Below, in pieces: positions 24,820-30,710 of a stretch of 36,527 nucleotides of DNA. The DNA is from Microcella sp. GTDB lineage: Bacteria > Actinomycetota > Actinomycetes > Actinomycetales > Microbacteriaceae. A program made the translations under genes and the position numbers. Position 1 is the first letter of the stretch. Each line of letters opens with the position of its first letter. The stretch covers positions 1 to 36,527 of the forward strand of contig NZ_JAUSMI010000072.1 of assembly GCF_030645145.1 (NCBI RefSeq). Direction: 5' to 3'. Below the pieces are notes generated by a model. The model saw only the letters and a program-made list of their open reading frames with translations. It searched no databases and was not told where the DNA came from.

Positions 24820-25386
24820 GTGGATGCTCCCCGCGCGCTCGCCGCCGCCCGAGCCGCCCTCGTCGAGGCCGCGGCCGCGCTCGCCGCGGCGGGTGCACGC
24901 CCCGAGCAGCTCGCCGCCACGGTCGCCGCGCACCGCGCCCTCGGGTTCATCCCCGTGCGCGAGAAGCTCCGCCGCACCGGCGAGGGATTCCTCCTCGGCG
25001 CCCTCCTCGCCACCCCGGCCGGAGACGCGTTCGAGCCCGGCCGCATCGTGCGCGCGAGCCGGCAGGTGCTGCCGGGCCACCAGTCGGCGAGCGCCCAGGA
25101 GCGCCGCGCCCTCCGGCAGCTCGCCCTCGACTCCGGCTTCGACGAGGGCGCGACGCTCGTGCTCGACTCCCGACCCATCCCGCTCGACGACCCGGAGGCG
25201 ATGCGCGGCGAGCGAGGCCCGCTCGTCCTGCGCGAGACGGACGCGGGCGACGTCGAGGTCCTCATCCGCTGGGTCCCGTCCGCGCCCGACAGCGCGCTGC
25301 GCCCCCTCGCGGCCTACCTCGCCGAGCGCGTCGACCTCGCGCGGGGAGCCCTGGCCGCCGCCCGAACCGAGAGCGAGCATCCGTGA
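24820..25386 (+). CDS. Uncharacterised 188-residue protein
   Basis: I do not recognise this family. The GTG at 24820 is preferred: CACGAT lies 6 bases before it as in other leaderless starts here, and it gives a compact Ala-rich helical N-terminus (residues ~3-40). The middle has FIPVREKLRRTGEGFLLGALLATPAGDAF and the rest is a mixed alpha/beta segment with ALRQLALDSGFDEGATLVLDSR and VLRETDAGDVEVLIRWVP. No membrane helix or signal peptide. Its stop overlaps the next start (GTGA, 25383-25386), so it is probably translated with the DUF2461 protein. An alternative upstream start at 24784 is less likely. Confidence 0.7.
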   Translation: MDAPRALAAARAALVEAAAALAAAGARPEQLAATVAAHRALGFIPVREKLRRTGEGFLLGALLATPAGDAFEPGRIVRASRQVLPGHQSASAQERRALRQLALDSGFDEGATLVLDSRPIPLDDPEAMRGERGPLVLRETDAGDVEVLIRWVPSAPDSALRPLAAYLAERVDLARGALAAARTESEHP

Positions 25387-26039
25387 CCGAATCGACGGGC
25401 CTCGACCCCGACGTCTTCGCCTTCTACGCCGAGCTCGAGCAGAACCAGAACCGCGACTGGTGGCTCGCGAACAAGGCGCGCTACGACGAGCGCGTGAGGG
25501 CCCCCGTCCAGCGGCTCGTCGACGCGCTCGGGGGCGAGTTCGGGCCCCTCAAGATCTTCCGGCCGTACAAGGATGTGCGGTTCAGCGCCGACAAGCGCCC
25601 CTACAAGGACCACCTGGGCCTCGTGAGCGCCGACCGCTCCGCCGGCACCTACTACCTGCAGGTCTCGCAGCACGGCCTCATGCTCGCCGGCGGGGAGTAC
25701 CAGCCGAGCCGCGAGCAGCTCGCGCGGTTCCGCGAGATCTGCGACGACAACCGCCTGGTCGGCGACCTCGAGGCCGCGATCGATGAGGCCGCCGAGCGCG
25801 GCTTCGCGATCATGACGACGGATGCCCTCGCCACCGCCCCGCGCGGCTTCCGAGCCGACCACCCGAAGATCGCCCTGCTGAGGCTCAAGCGACTGGCGAT
25901 CGCCGCCGAGCACGCCCCCGCCGACTGGATGACCGGCCCCGAGCTCGTCGACCGCGTACGCGCCGGCTGGCGCGTCGTCCGCGAGTGGAACGCGTGGCTC
26001 GCCGAGAACCTGCCCGCGCCCGTCGAGGGCGTCAGCTGA
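25383..26039 (+). CDS. DUF2461 (TIGR02453-type) protein
   Basis: 218 residues. The family pattern is clear: FAFYAELEQNQNRDWWLANKARYDE near the start (...L..N..R.WF..nk..Ye), FRPYKDVRFSADKRPYKDHLG (read in parts) near residue 60, and YYLQVSQHGLMLAGGEYQPSREQL, where ligand-like aromatic and Gly residues are conserved. The biochemical role is unknown. The GTG start overlaps the preceding stop, so the protein is coupled to the upstream unknown; that upstream protein may be a partner. Confidence 0.88.
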   Translation: MTESTGLDPDVFAFYAELEQNQNRDWWLANKARYDERVRAPVQRLVDALGGEFGPLKIFRPYKDVRFSADKRPYKDHLGLVSADRSAGTYYLQVSQHGLMLAGGEYQPSREQLARFREICDDNRLVGDLEAAIDEAAERGFAIMTTDALATAPRGFRADHPKIALLRLKRLAIAAEHAPADWMTGPELVDRVRAGWRVVREWNAWLAENLPAPVEGVS

Positions 26040-26129
26040 CGCGGATCCGACCGCTCGGCCCATGCGCCCGGCATGACGCCGGATGACACGAAACGCGCAA
26101 GCCCCCTGTGCGGTGTCCGAGGTTCGACA

Positions 26130-26135
26130 TAGTCT
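26130..26135 (+). promoter_or_regulatory. -10 box for leaderless GNAT gene
   Basis: TAGTCT lies 7 bases before the GTG at 26143 and decides that start over an upstream in-frame ATG at 26083. Confidence 0.5.
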
Positions 26136-26142
26136 CGATTCC

Positions 26143-26736
26143 GTGCTTCTCGAGACCCACGTGCTGCAGGACACCGACCCCGACCTGCCCGACCTCCTCG
26201 GCGACGGGTTCGAGGTCGTCGGCGAGTCGTGGGGGGCCGAGCTCGCGCTCGACGGCGGCGCGGCCTCGTCGGCCGCTCTCGATCGCCTGCGCGGGTTCGT
26301 CGAGACGGCCCGCGGTGCCGGGCTCGAGATCCGCGAGCTCGACGCCCGCGATGCCGCGGCGATCGAGGCCCTCGACGCCGAGAGCTGGGCTGACGTGCCC
26401 ACGACGCCCGCGACCGTGCACGCTCCCGTGACAGCGGCCGACGTGCGCGACTGGTCCTCGCGCGGCCGCCGCGCGTTCGGCGCCCTCGACGGCGACCGGC
26501 TCGTCGGCCTGTGCGTCGGCTCGGCCGGCGACAACGACTTCGTGGTCGTCGCCCCCGACCACCGCGGTCGCGGCATCGGCGTCGCCGTCGTCGCAGCATG
26601 GATGCTCGGGGCGATCGAGGCGGGCGAGCGCACCTTCTCGGCGGGCGGGGCTTCGCAGAACGCCCGCAGTCTCGCGATGATCCGAGCCGTCGGCTTCCGC
26701 GTCACGGAGCGCTGGCTCAGCCTGCAGCGCCCCTGA
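26143..26736 (+). CDS. GNAT-family N-acetyltransferase
   Basis: 197 residues from GTG 26143. The acetyl-CoA-binding motif A is VVVAPDHRGRGIGVAVVAAWML (in parts; R/Q-x-x-G-x-G/A as RGRGIG) at residues ~143-156, preceded by LDGDRLVGLCVGSAGD and followed by SAGGASQNARSLAMIRAVGFRVTERW, the usual end of the fold (N-x-x-A/S-x-x...GF). The ~55-residue N-terminal part forms a second, partly degenerate alpha/beta unit. Substrate unknown. An ATG at 26083 is in frame but would put the -10 box inside the coding region. Confidence 0.87.
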   Translation: MLLETHVLQDTDPDLPDLLGDGFEVVGESWGAELALDGGAASSAALDRLRGFVETARGAGLEIRELDARDAAAIEALDAESWADVPTTPATVHAPVTAADVRDWSSRGRRAFGALDGDRLVGLCVGSAGDNDFVVVAPDHRGRGIGVAVVAAWMLGAIEAGERTFSAGGASQNARSLAMIRAVGFRVTERWLSLQRP

Positions 26737-26814
26737 CCCGAGCGCTGCTCCGCGAATCCATGTCAGCACTTCGGGCCGTCGTCAACCCCCTTCTCGCCCT
26801 CTCGCGCTGACCGT

Positions 26815-26820
26815 TAGCGT
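26815..26820 (+). promoter_or_regulatory. -10 box for GPGG microprotein gene
   Basis: TAGCGT would give a ~70-base leader before the ATG at 26896. The -35 region is not convincing. Confidence 0.4.
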
Positions 26821-26895
26821 CAGGCCATACCGACAGGTCGTCGGAGGTCACGGCACGAGCCGGGGCGCGATCCGCGACCGGAAGGAGGCACCACC

Positions 26896-27039
26896 ATGGC
26901 AACACTTCTCTGGATCATCGCGGCCATCCTCGTCATCGCGGGAATCGTCACGCTCGTCCGCGGTCAGATGCTGTGGGGCATCGTGCTGATCGTTCTCGGT
27001 CTGCTCGTCGGCCCCGGTGGCGTCAGCATCTTCACTTGA
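26896..27039 (+). CDS. GPGG-motif small membrane protein (47 residues)
   Basis: A very short gene. GAAGGAGG (26881-26888) lies 7 bases before the ATG, the strongest ribosome site in the window. The protein has two short hydrophobic stretches (LLWIIAAILVIAGIVTL and MLWGIVLIVLGLLVG) joined by VRGQ and ends GPGGVSIFT, the GPGG motif that names this actinobacterial microprotein family. Predicted as a helical hairpin in the membrane. Function unknown in the family. Confidence 0.82.
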   Translation: MATLLWIIAAILVIAGIVTLVRGQMLWGIVLIVLGLLVGPGGVSIFT

Positions 27040-27068
27040 TCGGGCTTGGCTAGGCCCTGAGCCCCCGA

Positions 27069-27084
27069 TGTGATCAGGATCACG
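27069..27084. promoter_or_regulatory. CRP/GlxR-like binding site
   Basis: TGTGATCAGGATCACG matches the CRP-family consensus TGTGA-N6-TCACA at 9 of 10 defined bases. The inner GTGATC-AG-GATCAC is a perfect inverted repeat. It lies 30 bases past the GPGG gene and about 135 bases before the -10 of the lipoprotein gene. Its regulator is not in the window. Confidence 0.5.
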
Positions 27085-27100
27085 GCGCCCCCGGGCGCCG
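27083..27100 (+). terminator. GC-rich hairpin after GPGG gene
   Basis: CGGCGCCC (27083-27090) and GGGCGCCG (27093-27100) form an eight-base-pair stem in the DNA; with a four-base loop it would be seven pairs. It touches the CRP-like site. Confidence 0.4.
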
Positions 27101-27104
27101 CACC

Positions 27105-27141
27105 CCGAGAGGCGGTGCCGCGAGAGCGGCCCGCCTCTCGG
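27105..27141 (+). terminator. 16-bp hairpin with GAGA tetraloop
   Basis: CCGAGAGGCGG (27105-27115) pairs with CCGCCTCTCGG (27131-27141), and GCCGC (27117-27121) with GCGGC (27126-27130), around a GAGA loop with one unpaired T. GNRA loops are very stable in RNA. It is the probable terminator of the GPGG gene, or a leader structure if transcription of the next gene starts upstream. Confidence 0.6.
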
Positions 27142-27194
27142 CATGTCCGGGCTTCCATCCGAGCGAGCGGATGCCCGGCTCGGGACTTTCGGCC

Positions 27195-27225
27195 CTGACC
27201 GGGCCGAGACCGGCGGGGCTACCGT
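27195..27225 (+). promoter_or_regulatory. Lipoprotein gene promoter
   Basis: CTGACC (27195-27200), a 19-base spacer and TACCGT (27220-27225) are a reasonable promoter giving a ~32-base leader that contains GGGAGG before the ATG at 27263. Confidence 0.4.
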
Positions 27226-27262
27226 GACCCCACGCGGCCTCGAGCCGCACCGGGAGGTCACC

Positions 27263-28171
27263 ATGAGCCGCCGACGCCCCACCAGCCGCGCCGACATCCT
27301 CGCCCGCGCGACAGCGCCCCTCGCGCTCGCCTCCGTCATCGGCCTCGGGCTCGCCGGCTGCGTGCCGACCCCCGCACCCGAGCCCAGCGGCTCGAGCGCT
27401 CCGCCGACCGCGAGCCCGAGCGAGACGAGCACGCCGACCGCCGCTCCGCCGGAGTCGGAGGAGGTCGAGCTCTACTTCGCCGTGTCGCACCCGACCGACA
27501 TCGACCTCATCCCCGAGACCCACGAGCTCGAGGTCGAGCCCGACGGCGATGTCCTCGCCGTCGCACTCGCAGCGATCACCGAGGGCGCGGTCGCGCCGAC
27601 CGACCCCGACTACGCGAACCTCTGGCGCGACGTCCGGCTGCGAGGGATCGAGCGCGACGGCGACGTGCTCCGCGTCGACCTCGGCGGGCTCCTCCAGGGC
27701 GTCGGATCCGAGGCCGAGTTCGTCGCGATCGAGCAGCTGGTCTGGACGGCGACGGGCATCGAGCCGGGCATCCGCGCTCTGACCTTCACGGTCGACGGAG
27801 ACGTCGTCGAGACGCTCGGCGGGCATGTGGATGCCCAGGGCGAGTTCGCACGCGGCCTGCCCGAGAGCACCCTCAGCCCGTTGCAGATCGACGCCCCGGC
27901 CGAGGGCGCGACGGTCATGAGCCCACTGCGGGCGAGCGGCGTCGCGTGCGTCTTCGAGGCGACCTTCGGGTGGGAGCTCCTGCAGAACGGGATGGTTCTC
28001 GAGGAGGGCTTCGCGATGAGCGACGAGTCGTGCCCGGCCCGCGCCCCGTGGAGCCTCGATCTCGGCCCGCGCCCGGAGGGGGAGTACACGCTCGTCATCA
28101 CCGAGTACTCGATGAAGGACGGCTCGGTCGCGAGCACCGATACGAAGACCTTCACCGTCAGCGGGACGTGA
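27263..28171 (+). CDS. GerMN and Gmad2 domain lipoprotein
   Basis: 302 residues. A signal peptide ends in the lipobox LAGC (Cys ~33), so the mature protein is a membrane lipoprotein on the outside face. A Pro/Ser/Thr-rich linker (residues ~35-68) leads to a GerMN domain (~70-165: VELYFAV, AVALAAITEGAV, RDVRLRGIERDGDVLRVDLG). A Gmad2 immunoglobulin-like domain (~205-300) follows, with DAPAEGATVMSPLRASGVACVFEATFGWE and EGEYTLVITEYS. In spore formers these domains occur in germination proteins, but this lineage does not sporulate. They occur in actinobacterial cell-envelope lipoproteins of unclear job. ATG 27263 has GGGAGG at -10. Confidence 0.88.
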   Translation: MSRRRPTSRADILARATAPLALASVIGLGLAGCVPTPAPEPSGSSAPPTASPSETSTPTAAPPESEEVELYFAVSHPTDIDLIPETHELEVEPDGDVLAVALAAITEGAVAPTDPDYANLWRDVRLRGIERDGDVLRVDLGGLLQGVGSEAEFVAIEQLVWTATGIEPGIRALTFTVDGDVVETLGGHVDAQGEFARGLPESTLSPLQIDAPAEGATVMSPLRASGVACVFEATFGWELLQNGMVLEEGFAMSDESCPARAPWSLDLGPRPEGEYTLVITEYSMKDGSVASTDTKTFTVSGT

Positions 28172-28175
28172 GGGG

Positions 28176-28199
28176 CGCGCCGCGGCGGGCCGCGGCGCG
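28176..28199. terminator. Bidirectional terminator between lipoprotein and SDR genes
   Basis: CGCGCCGCGG (28176-28185) and CCGCGGCGCG (28190-28199) form a perfect ten-base-pair stem around CGGG, in a 34-base gap between convergent stops. Confidence 0.65.
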
Positions 28200-28205
28200 G
28201 GCGGC

Positions 28206-29027
28206 TCAGCCCAGCAGGTCCTTCATCTGCGAGTAGATGAGCGCGGCCGCGCGCTTCGGAGACAGGCGGCTCAGGCGCGACATGATGCGGGCATCCTGCC
28301 CGATGAAGATCTCGTAGCTGCCCTTCTCGAGCGCCTCGATGATCTGGCGGGCCGCCTCGGGCGCCGGAGTCGTCCTGCGCGGCTTTCCCTCTCCGGCCTT
28401 CGCCGCCATCGCCGCCATCTCGGCCTCGGTCGCGATGCCCGAGTTGAGGGCGATGTTGGTGCCGATCCCGCCGGGGAACACACCCGTGACCTGGACCTTC
28501 GTCGCCATGAGCTCGGAGTGCAGGCCGCGCGTGAGCTGCGCGACGGCCGCCTTCGTCGCTCCGTAGACCGACTGGCCGGGGACGGGCGCATAGGCGCCCA
28601 TGCTCGAGACGTTGAGGATGGCCGCCTCGGGCCGCGTCAGCAGCTCCGGGAGGAAGGCCTTGATCGTGTTGATCGTGCCGTAGAGATTGACGGCGATCAC
28701 GCGCTCGATCTGGTCGGAGGCGAGGTCGTTGACGGGCACGAACTTCTGGATGATGCCCGCGATGTTGAGCAGACCGTCGACCTGGCCGTGCGCGGCGATG
28801 ATCGCCGCGGGGAGCGCGTCGACCTCGGCGCGGTCGGCGATGTTGACGACGTGCGTCGAGATCGCCGAGCCGTGCGCGCCCGCGAGCGCCACCGTCTCGG
28901 CGAGCCCCGCCTCGCTGATGTCGATGGCGGCGACGCGCGCGCCCTTCGCGACGAGCTGGAGCGTCACCTCCCTGCCCATGCCGTTGCCGGCTCCGGTGAC
29001 GGCGAGGACGGTGCCGGTGATCTTCAT
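28206..29027 (-). CDS. Short-chain dehydrogenase/reductase
   Basis: 273 residues. Classical SDR motifs: cofactor-binding TGAGNGMG (residues ~11-18, with a central Asp in AAIDIS favouring NAD+), NIAG, the catalytic Ser in NVSSMGAY, and YGATK (Tyr and Lys) as SVYGATKAAV. The C-terminal extension (QMKDLLG) and the middle region (QKFVPVNDLASDQIERVIAVNLYGT) fit the group of proteins related to fatty or polyketide reductases, but the substrate is unknown. ATG 29027 is preceded by AAGGAG (GAAGGAGCAGC), so it is leadered. Confidence 0.92.
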   Translation of the reverse strand: MKITGTVLAVTGAGNGMGREVTLQLVAKGARVAAIDISEAGLAETVALAGAHGSAISTHVVNIADRAEVDALPAAIIAAHGQVDGLLNIAGIIQKFVPVNDLASDQIERVIAVNLYGTINTIKAFLPELLTRPEAAILNVSSMGAYAPVPGQSVYGATKAAVAQLTRGLHSELMATKVQVTGVFPGGIGTNIALNSGIATEAEMAAMAAKAGEGKPRRTTPAPEAARQIIEALEKGSYEIFIGQDARIMSRLSRLSPKRAAALIYSQMKDLLG

Positions 29028-29069
29028 GCTGCTCCTTCGGGGCGGGGATGCGCGGCGCGCGCTGCCCTC

Positions 29070-29099
29070 AGGCTAGGAGCTTCGCGGCCGATCGTTCAG
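29070..29099 (-). promoter_or_regulatory. SDR gene promoter
   Basis: CTGAAC (29099-29094), an 18-base spacer and TAGCCT (29075-29070) on the minus strand give a leader of about 37 bases that includes AAGGAG. Confidence 0.45.
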
Positions 29100-29165
29100 G
29101 GCCGAACGTCCCGCGTGTCGAGCGCCGGGGTCGACGCGTCCAGGTTCCGGTGCGACAGTGGATGC

Positions 29166-29825
29166 ATGACCGTCATGCCGATGTTCCCGCTCGGCTCGGT
29201 GCTCTTCCCGTCGATGCCGACGGCGCTGCGCATCTTCGAGGAGCGCTACGTCGTGATGCTCTCCACGGTGCTGCAGGAGGAGCCCGCCGAGTTCGGCATC
29301 GTCCTCATCGAGCGCGGCTCGGAGGTCGGGGGCGGCGAGCAGAGGTTCCCCGTCGGCACGATCGCGCGCATCGCGCAGGTGCAGGCGAGCGAGGGGTTCA
29401 TCGGGCTCGTGGCGCAGGGCACCGTGCGCGTCCAGGTCGAGGAGTGGCTCGAGGACGACCCCTACCCGCGCGCCCGGGTCACCGAGCTGCCCGAGCTCGA
29501 GTGGCACGACGCGCTCGGCCCGCTCTTCGACGAGGCCGAATCCACCGTGCGCCGGGCGCTCGCCCAGGCGAGCGAGTTCGTCGAGCAGCAGTGGGGCGCC
29601 GACGTCGAGCTGAGCGCGGACCCCGTCGAGGCGATGTGGCAGCTCGCGGGCATCGCCCCGCTCGGCCCGCTCGATCAGGTCAGGCTGCTGCGGTCGGAGG
29701 ACGCCGAGACGCTCCTGCGCCAGCTCATTGAGCTCGCCAACGACGCGATCGAGGTGCTCGCGGTCACGTGGGACGACACCGACGACTTCCCCACCCCCGA
29801 CGACTTCCGCGACGGCGACGCGTGA
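29166..29825 (+). CDS. LON-substrate-binding-domain protein
   Basis: 219 residues. It resembles only the N-terminal domain of the Lon protease: MPMFPLGSVLFPSMPTALRIFEERY at the start (the Lon N-domain entry P...LVLFPG...L.IFE.RY) and a C-terminal helical bundle. The ATPase and peptidase domains are absent, so it is not a protease. Stand-alone members of this family occur in many bacteria without a settled function, and substrate or adaptor roles are possible. ATG 29166 with GACAGT six bases before it is a weak leaderless pattern. The stop overlaps the next gene's GTG start. Confidence 0.9.
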   Translation: MTVMPMFPLGSVLFPSMPTALRIFEERYVVMLSTVLQEEPAEFGIVLIERGSEVGGGEQRFPVGTIARIAQVQASEGFIGLVAQGTVRVQVEEWLEDDPYPRARVTELPELEWHDALGPLFDEAESTVRRALAQASEFVEQQWGADVELSADPVEAMWQLAGIAPLGPLDQVRLLRSEDAETLLRQLIELANDAIEVLAVTWDDTDDFPTPDDFRDGDA

Positions 29826-29974
29826 CCGGGCTGGTCGCCTTCCCCATCCCGACCGACCCGGGCACGGCCTCGGCCGCGGGCCCGCTCTTCCTCGCGATGG
29901 GCGTCGCGACGGTCGCCGTGCTCGTCTGGCAGGCCGTCCGCTACTTCCGCGACTCGCGCGACGACGACGACTGA
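29822..29974 (+). CDS. 50-residue single-helix membrane protein coupled to LON-domain gene
   Basis: The GTG at 29822 overlaps the LON-domain stop (GTGA, 29822-29825). The protein reads a short polar start, then GPLFLAMGVATVAVLVWQAVRYF as one membrane helix, and an acidic tail SRDDDD. The topology is probably outside-to-inside with the acidic tail in the cytoplasm, although the Arg cluster before the acid residues also favours the inside. I know no family. The open frame begins farther upstream, but that part is antisense shadow. Confidence 0.7.
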   Translation: MTGLVAFPIPTDPGTASAAGPLFLAMGVATVAVLVWQAVRYFRDSRDDDD

Positions 29975-29998
29975 GCCGCGAGCCGCGAGCCGCGAGCC
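29973..29998 (+). repeat. 7-bp tandem repeat between convergent stops
   Basis: GAGCCGC repeats three times and a partial fourth time directly after the microprotein stop. The neighbouring convergent gene ends at 30000, so it fills the whole gap. Confidence 0.6.
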
Positions 29999-29999
29999 C

Positions 30000-30614
30000 T
30001 CAGCCGAGACCGGTGCCCGTAGCGTGCCGCCCGCGCTCGAGGAGGACGGCGATCGCGGCCGTCATGAGCGCCGCGACCAGGAGCGCGCCGTAGACCGTGC
30101 GATTCGCGAGCAGGGAGTCGGAGATCGGGGGCGTCGGCACGATCATGATCACGAGCGACAGCACCGCCGTGAGCGCGAAGACCGCCCAGGCGCCGCGCCG
30201 CGCCCACCCCGCCGACCGCAGCGCCCCGAACAGCAGGGTCAGGTGCCCGGCAGGGATGAGCAGCAGCACGGGGATGTCGAGGGGCGTTCCCGTGGGCGCT
30301 CCGGCGTAGTCGCTGCCGAGGAGCTCGTTGGCCACGAGGAGGATGACGATCGGCACGGCGAGCATGACCGCGCCGATGCGCCCCATCGCGCCGAGCCACG
30401 GCGTGAGCGCGAGGCCGAGAAGGGTGGCAGCGCCGAGCAGCACCGCGGTCGCGGGCGACAGGTGGCCGAGCACCGGGTCGAGCTGTCGGGGCGCGAGGGC
30501 CGCGGCGGCGAGCGCGAGGCCGACGAGCACGAGCAGCGCGACGAGCATGCCCATCGCGATGCGCGGAGCGGTCCGAAAGCGGGTCGTCGGCCGAGCAGCG
30601 GGTGCGGTCATCAT
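30000..30614 (-). CDS. Uncharacterised polytopic membrane protein
   Basis: 204 residues with about six hydrophobic helices: AMGMLVALLVLVGLALAAAA, a second through LLGAATLLGLALTPW, VMLAVPIVILLVANEL, LLLIPAGHLTLLFGAL, AVFALTAVLSLVIMIV and VYGALLVAALMTAAIAVLL. An Arg-rich tail (ERGRHATGTG) is probably cytoplasmic. I recognise no family. Two ATGs stand in tandem; GGAGGAGG lies 10 bases upstream, a good ribosome site. It reads away from the pepP stop across small hairpins. Confidence 0.72.
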   Translation of the reverse strand: MMTAPAARPTTRFRTAPRIAMGMLVALLVLVGLALAAAALAPRQLDPVLGHLSPATAVLLGAATLLGLALTPWLGAMGRIGAVMLAVPIVILLVANELLGSDYAGAPTGTPLDIPVLLLIPAGHLTLLFGALRSAGWARRGAWAVFALTAVLSLVIMIVPTPPISDSLLANRTVYGALLVAALMTAAIAVLLERGRHATGTGLG

Positions 30615-30659
30615 GGCGCGACCTCCTCCATCACGAGGGCTGGGTGGCGCCAGTATCCT

Positions 30660-30694
30660 CCTGCGTCGGCGCAGGCACCAGGGGCGGTCGCCCC
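30660..30694 (-). terminator. Two hairpins after pepP
   Basis: GGGGC/GCCCC around GGTC (30681-30694) and CCTGCG/CGCAGG around TCGG (30660-30675) lie in tandem 17-51 bases past the pepP stop. Together they make a likely terminator before the next minus-strand gene. Confidence 0.5.
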
Positions 30695-30710
30695 GCGGCG
30701 GCGCGGATGC

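Noticed and set aside
29973-29998. GAGCCGC repeats considered as an attachment site or mobile-element end
   Set aside because: Only three and a half 7-base units in a 25-base gap, with no partner copy or transposase; simple slippage is enough.
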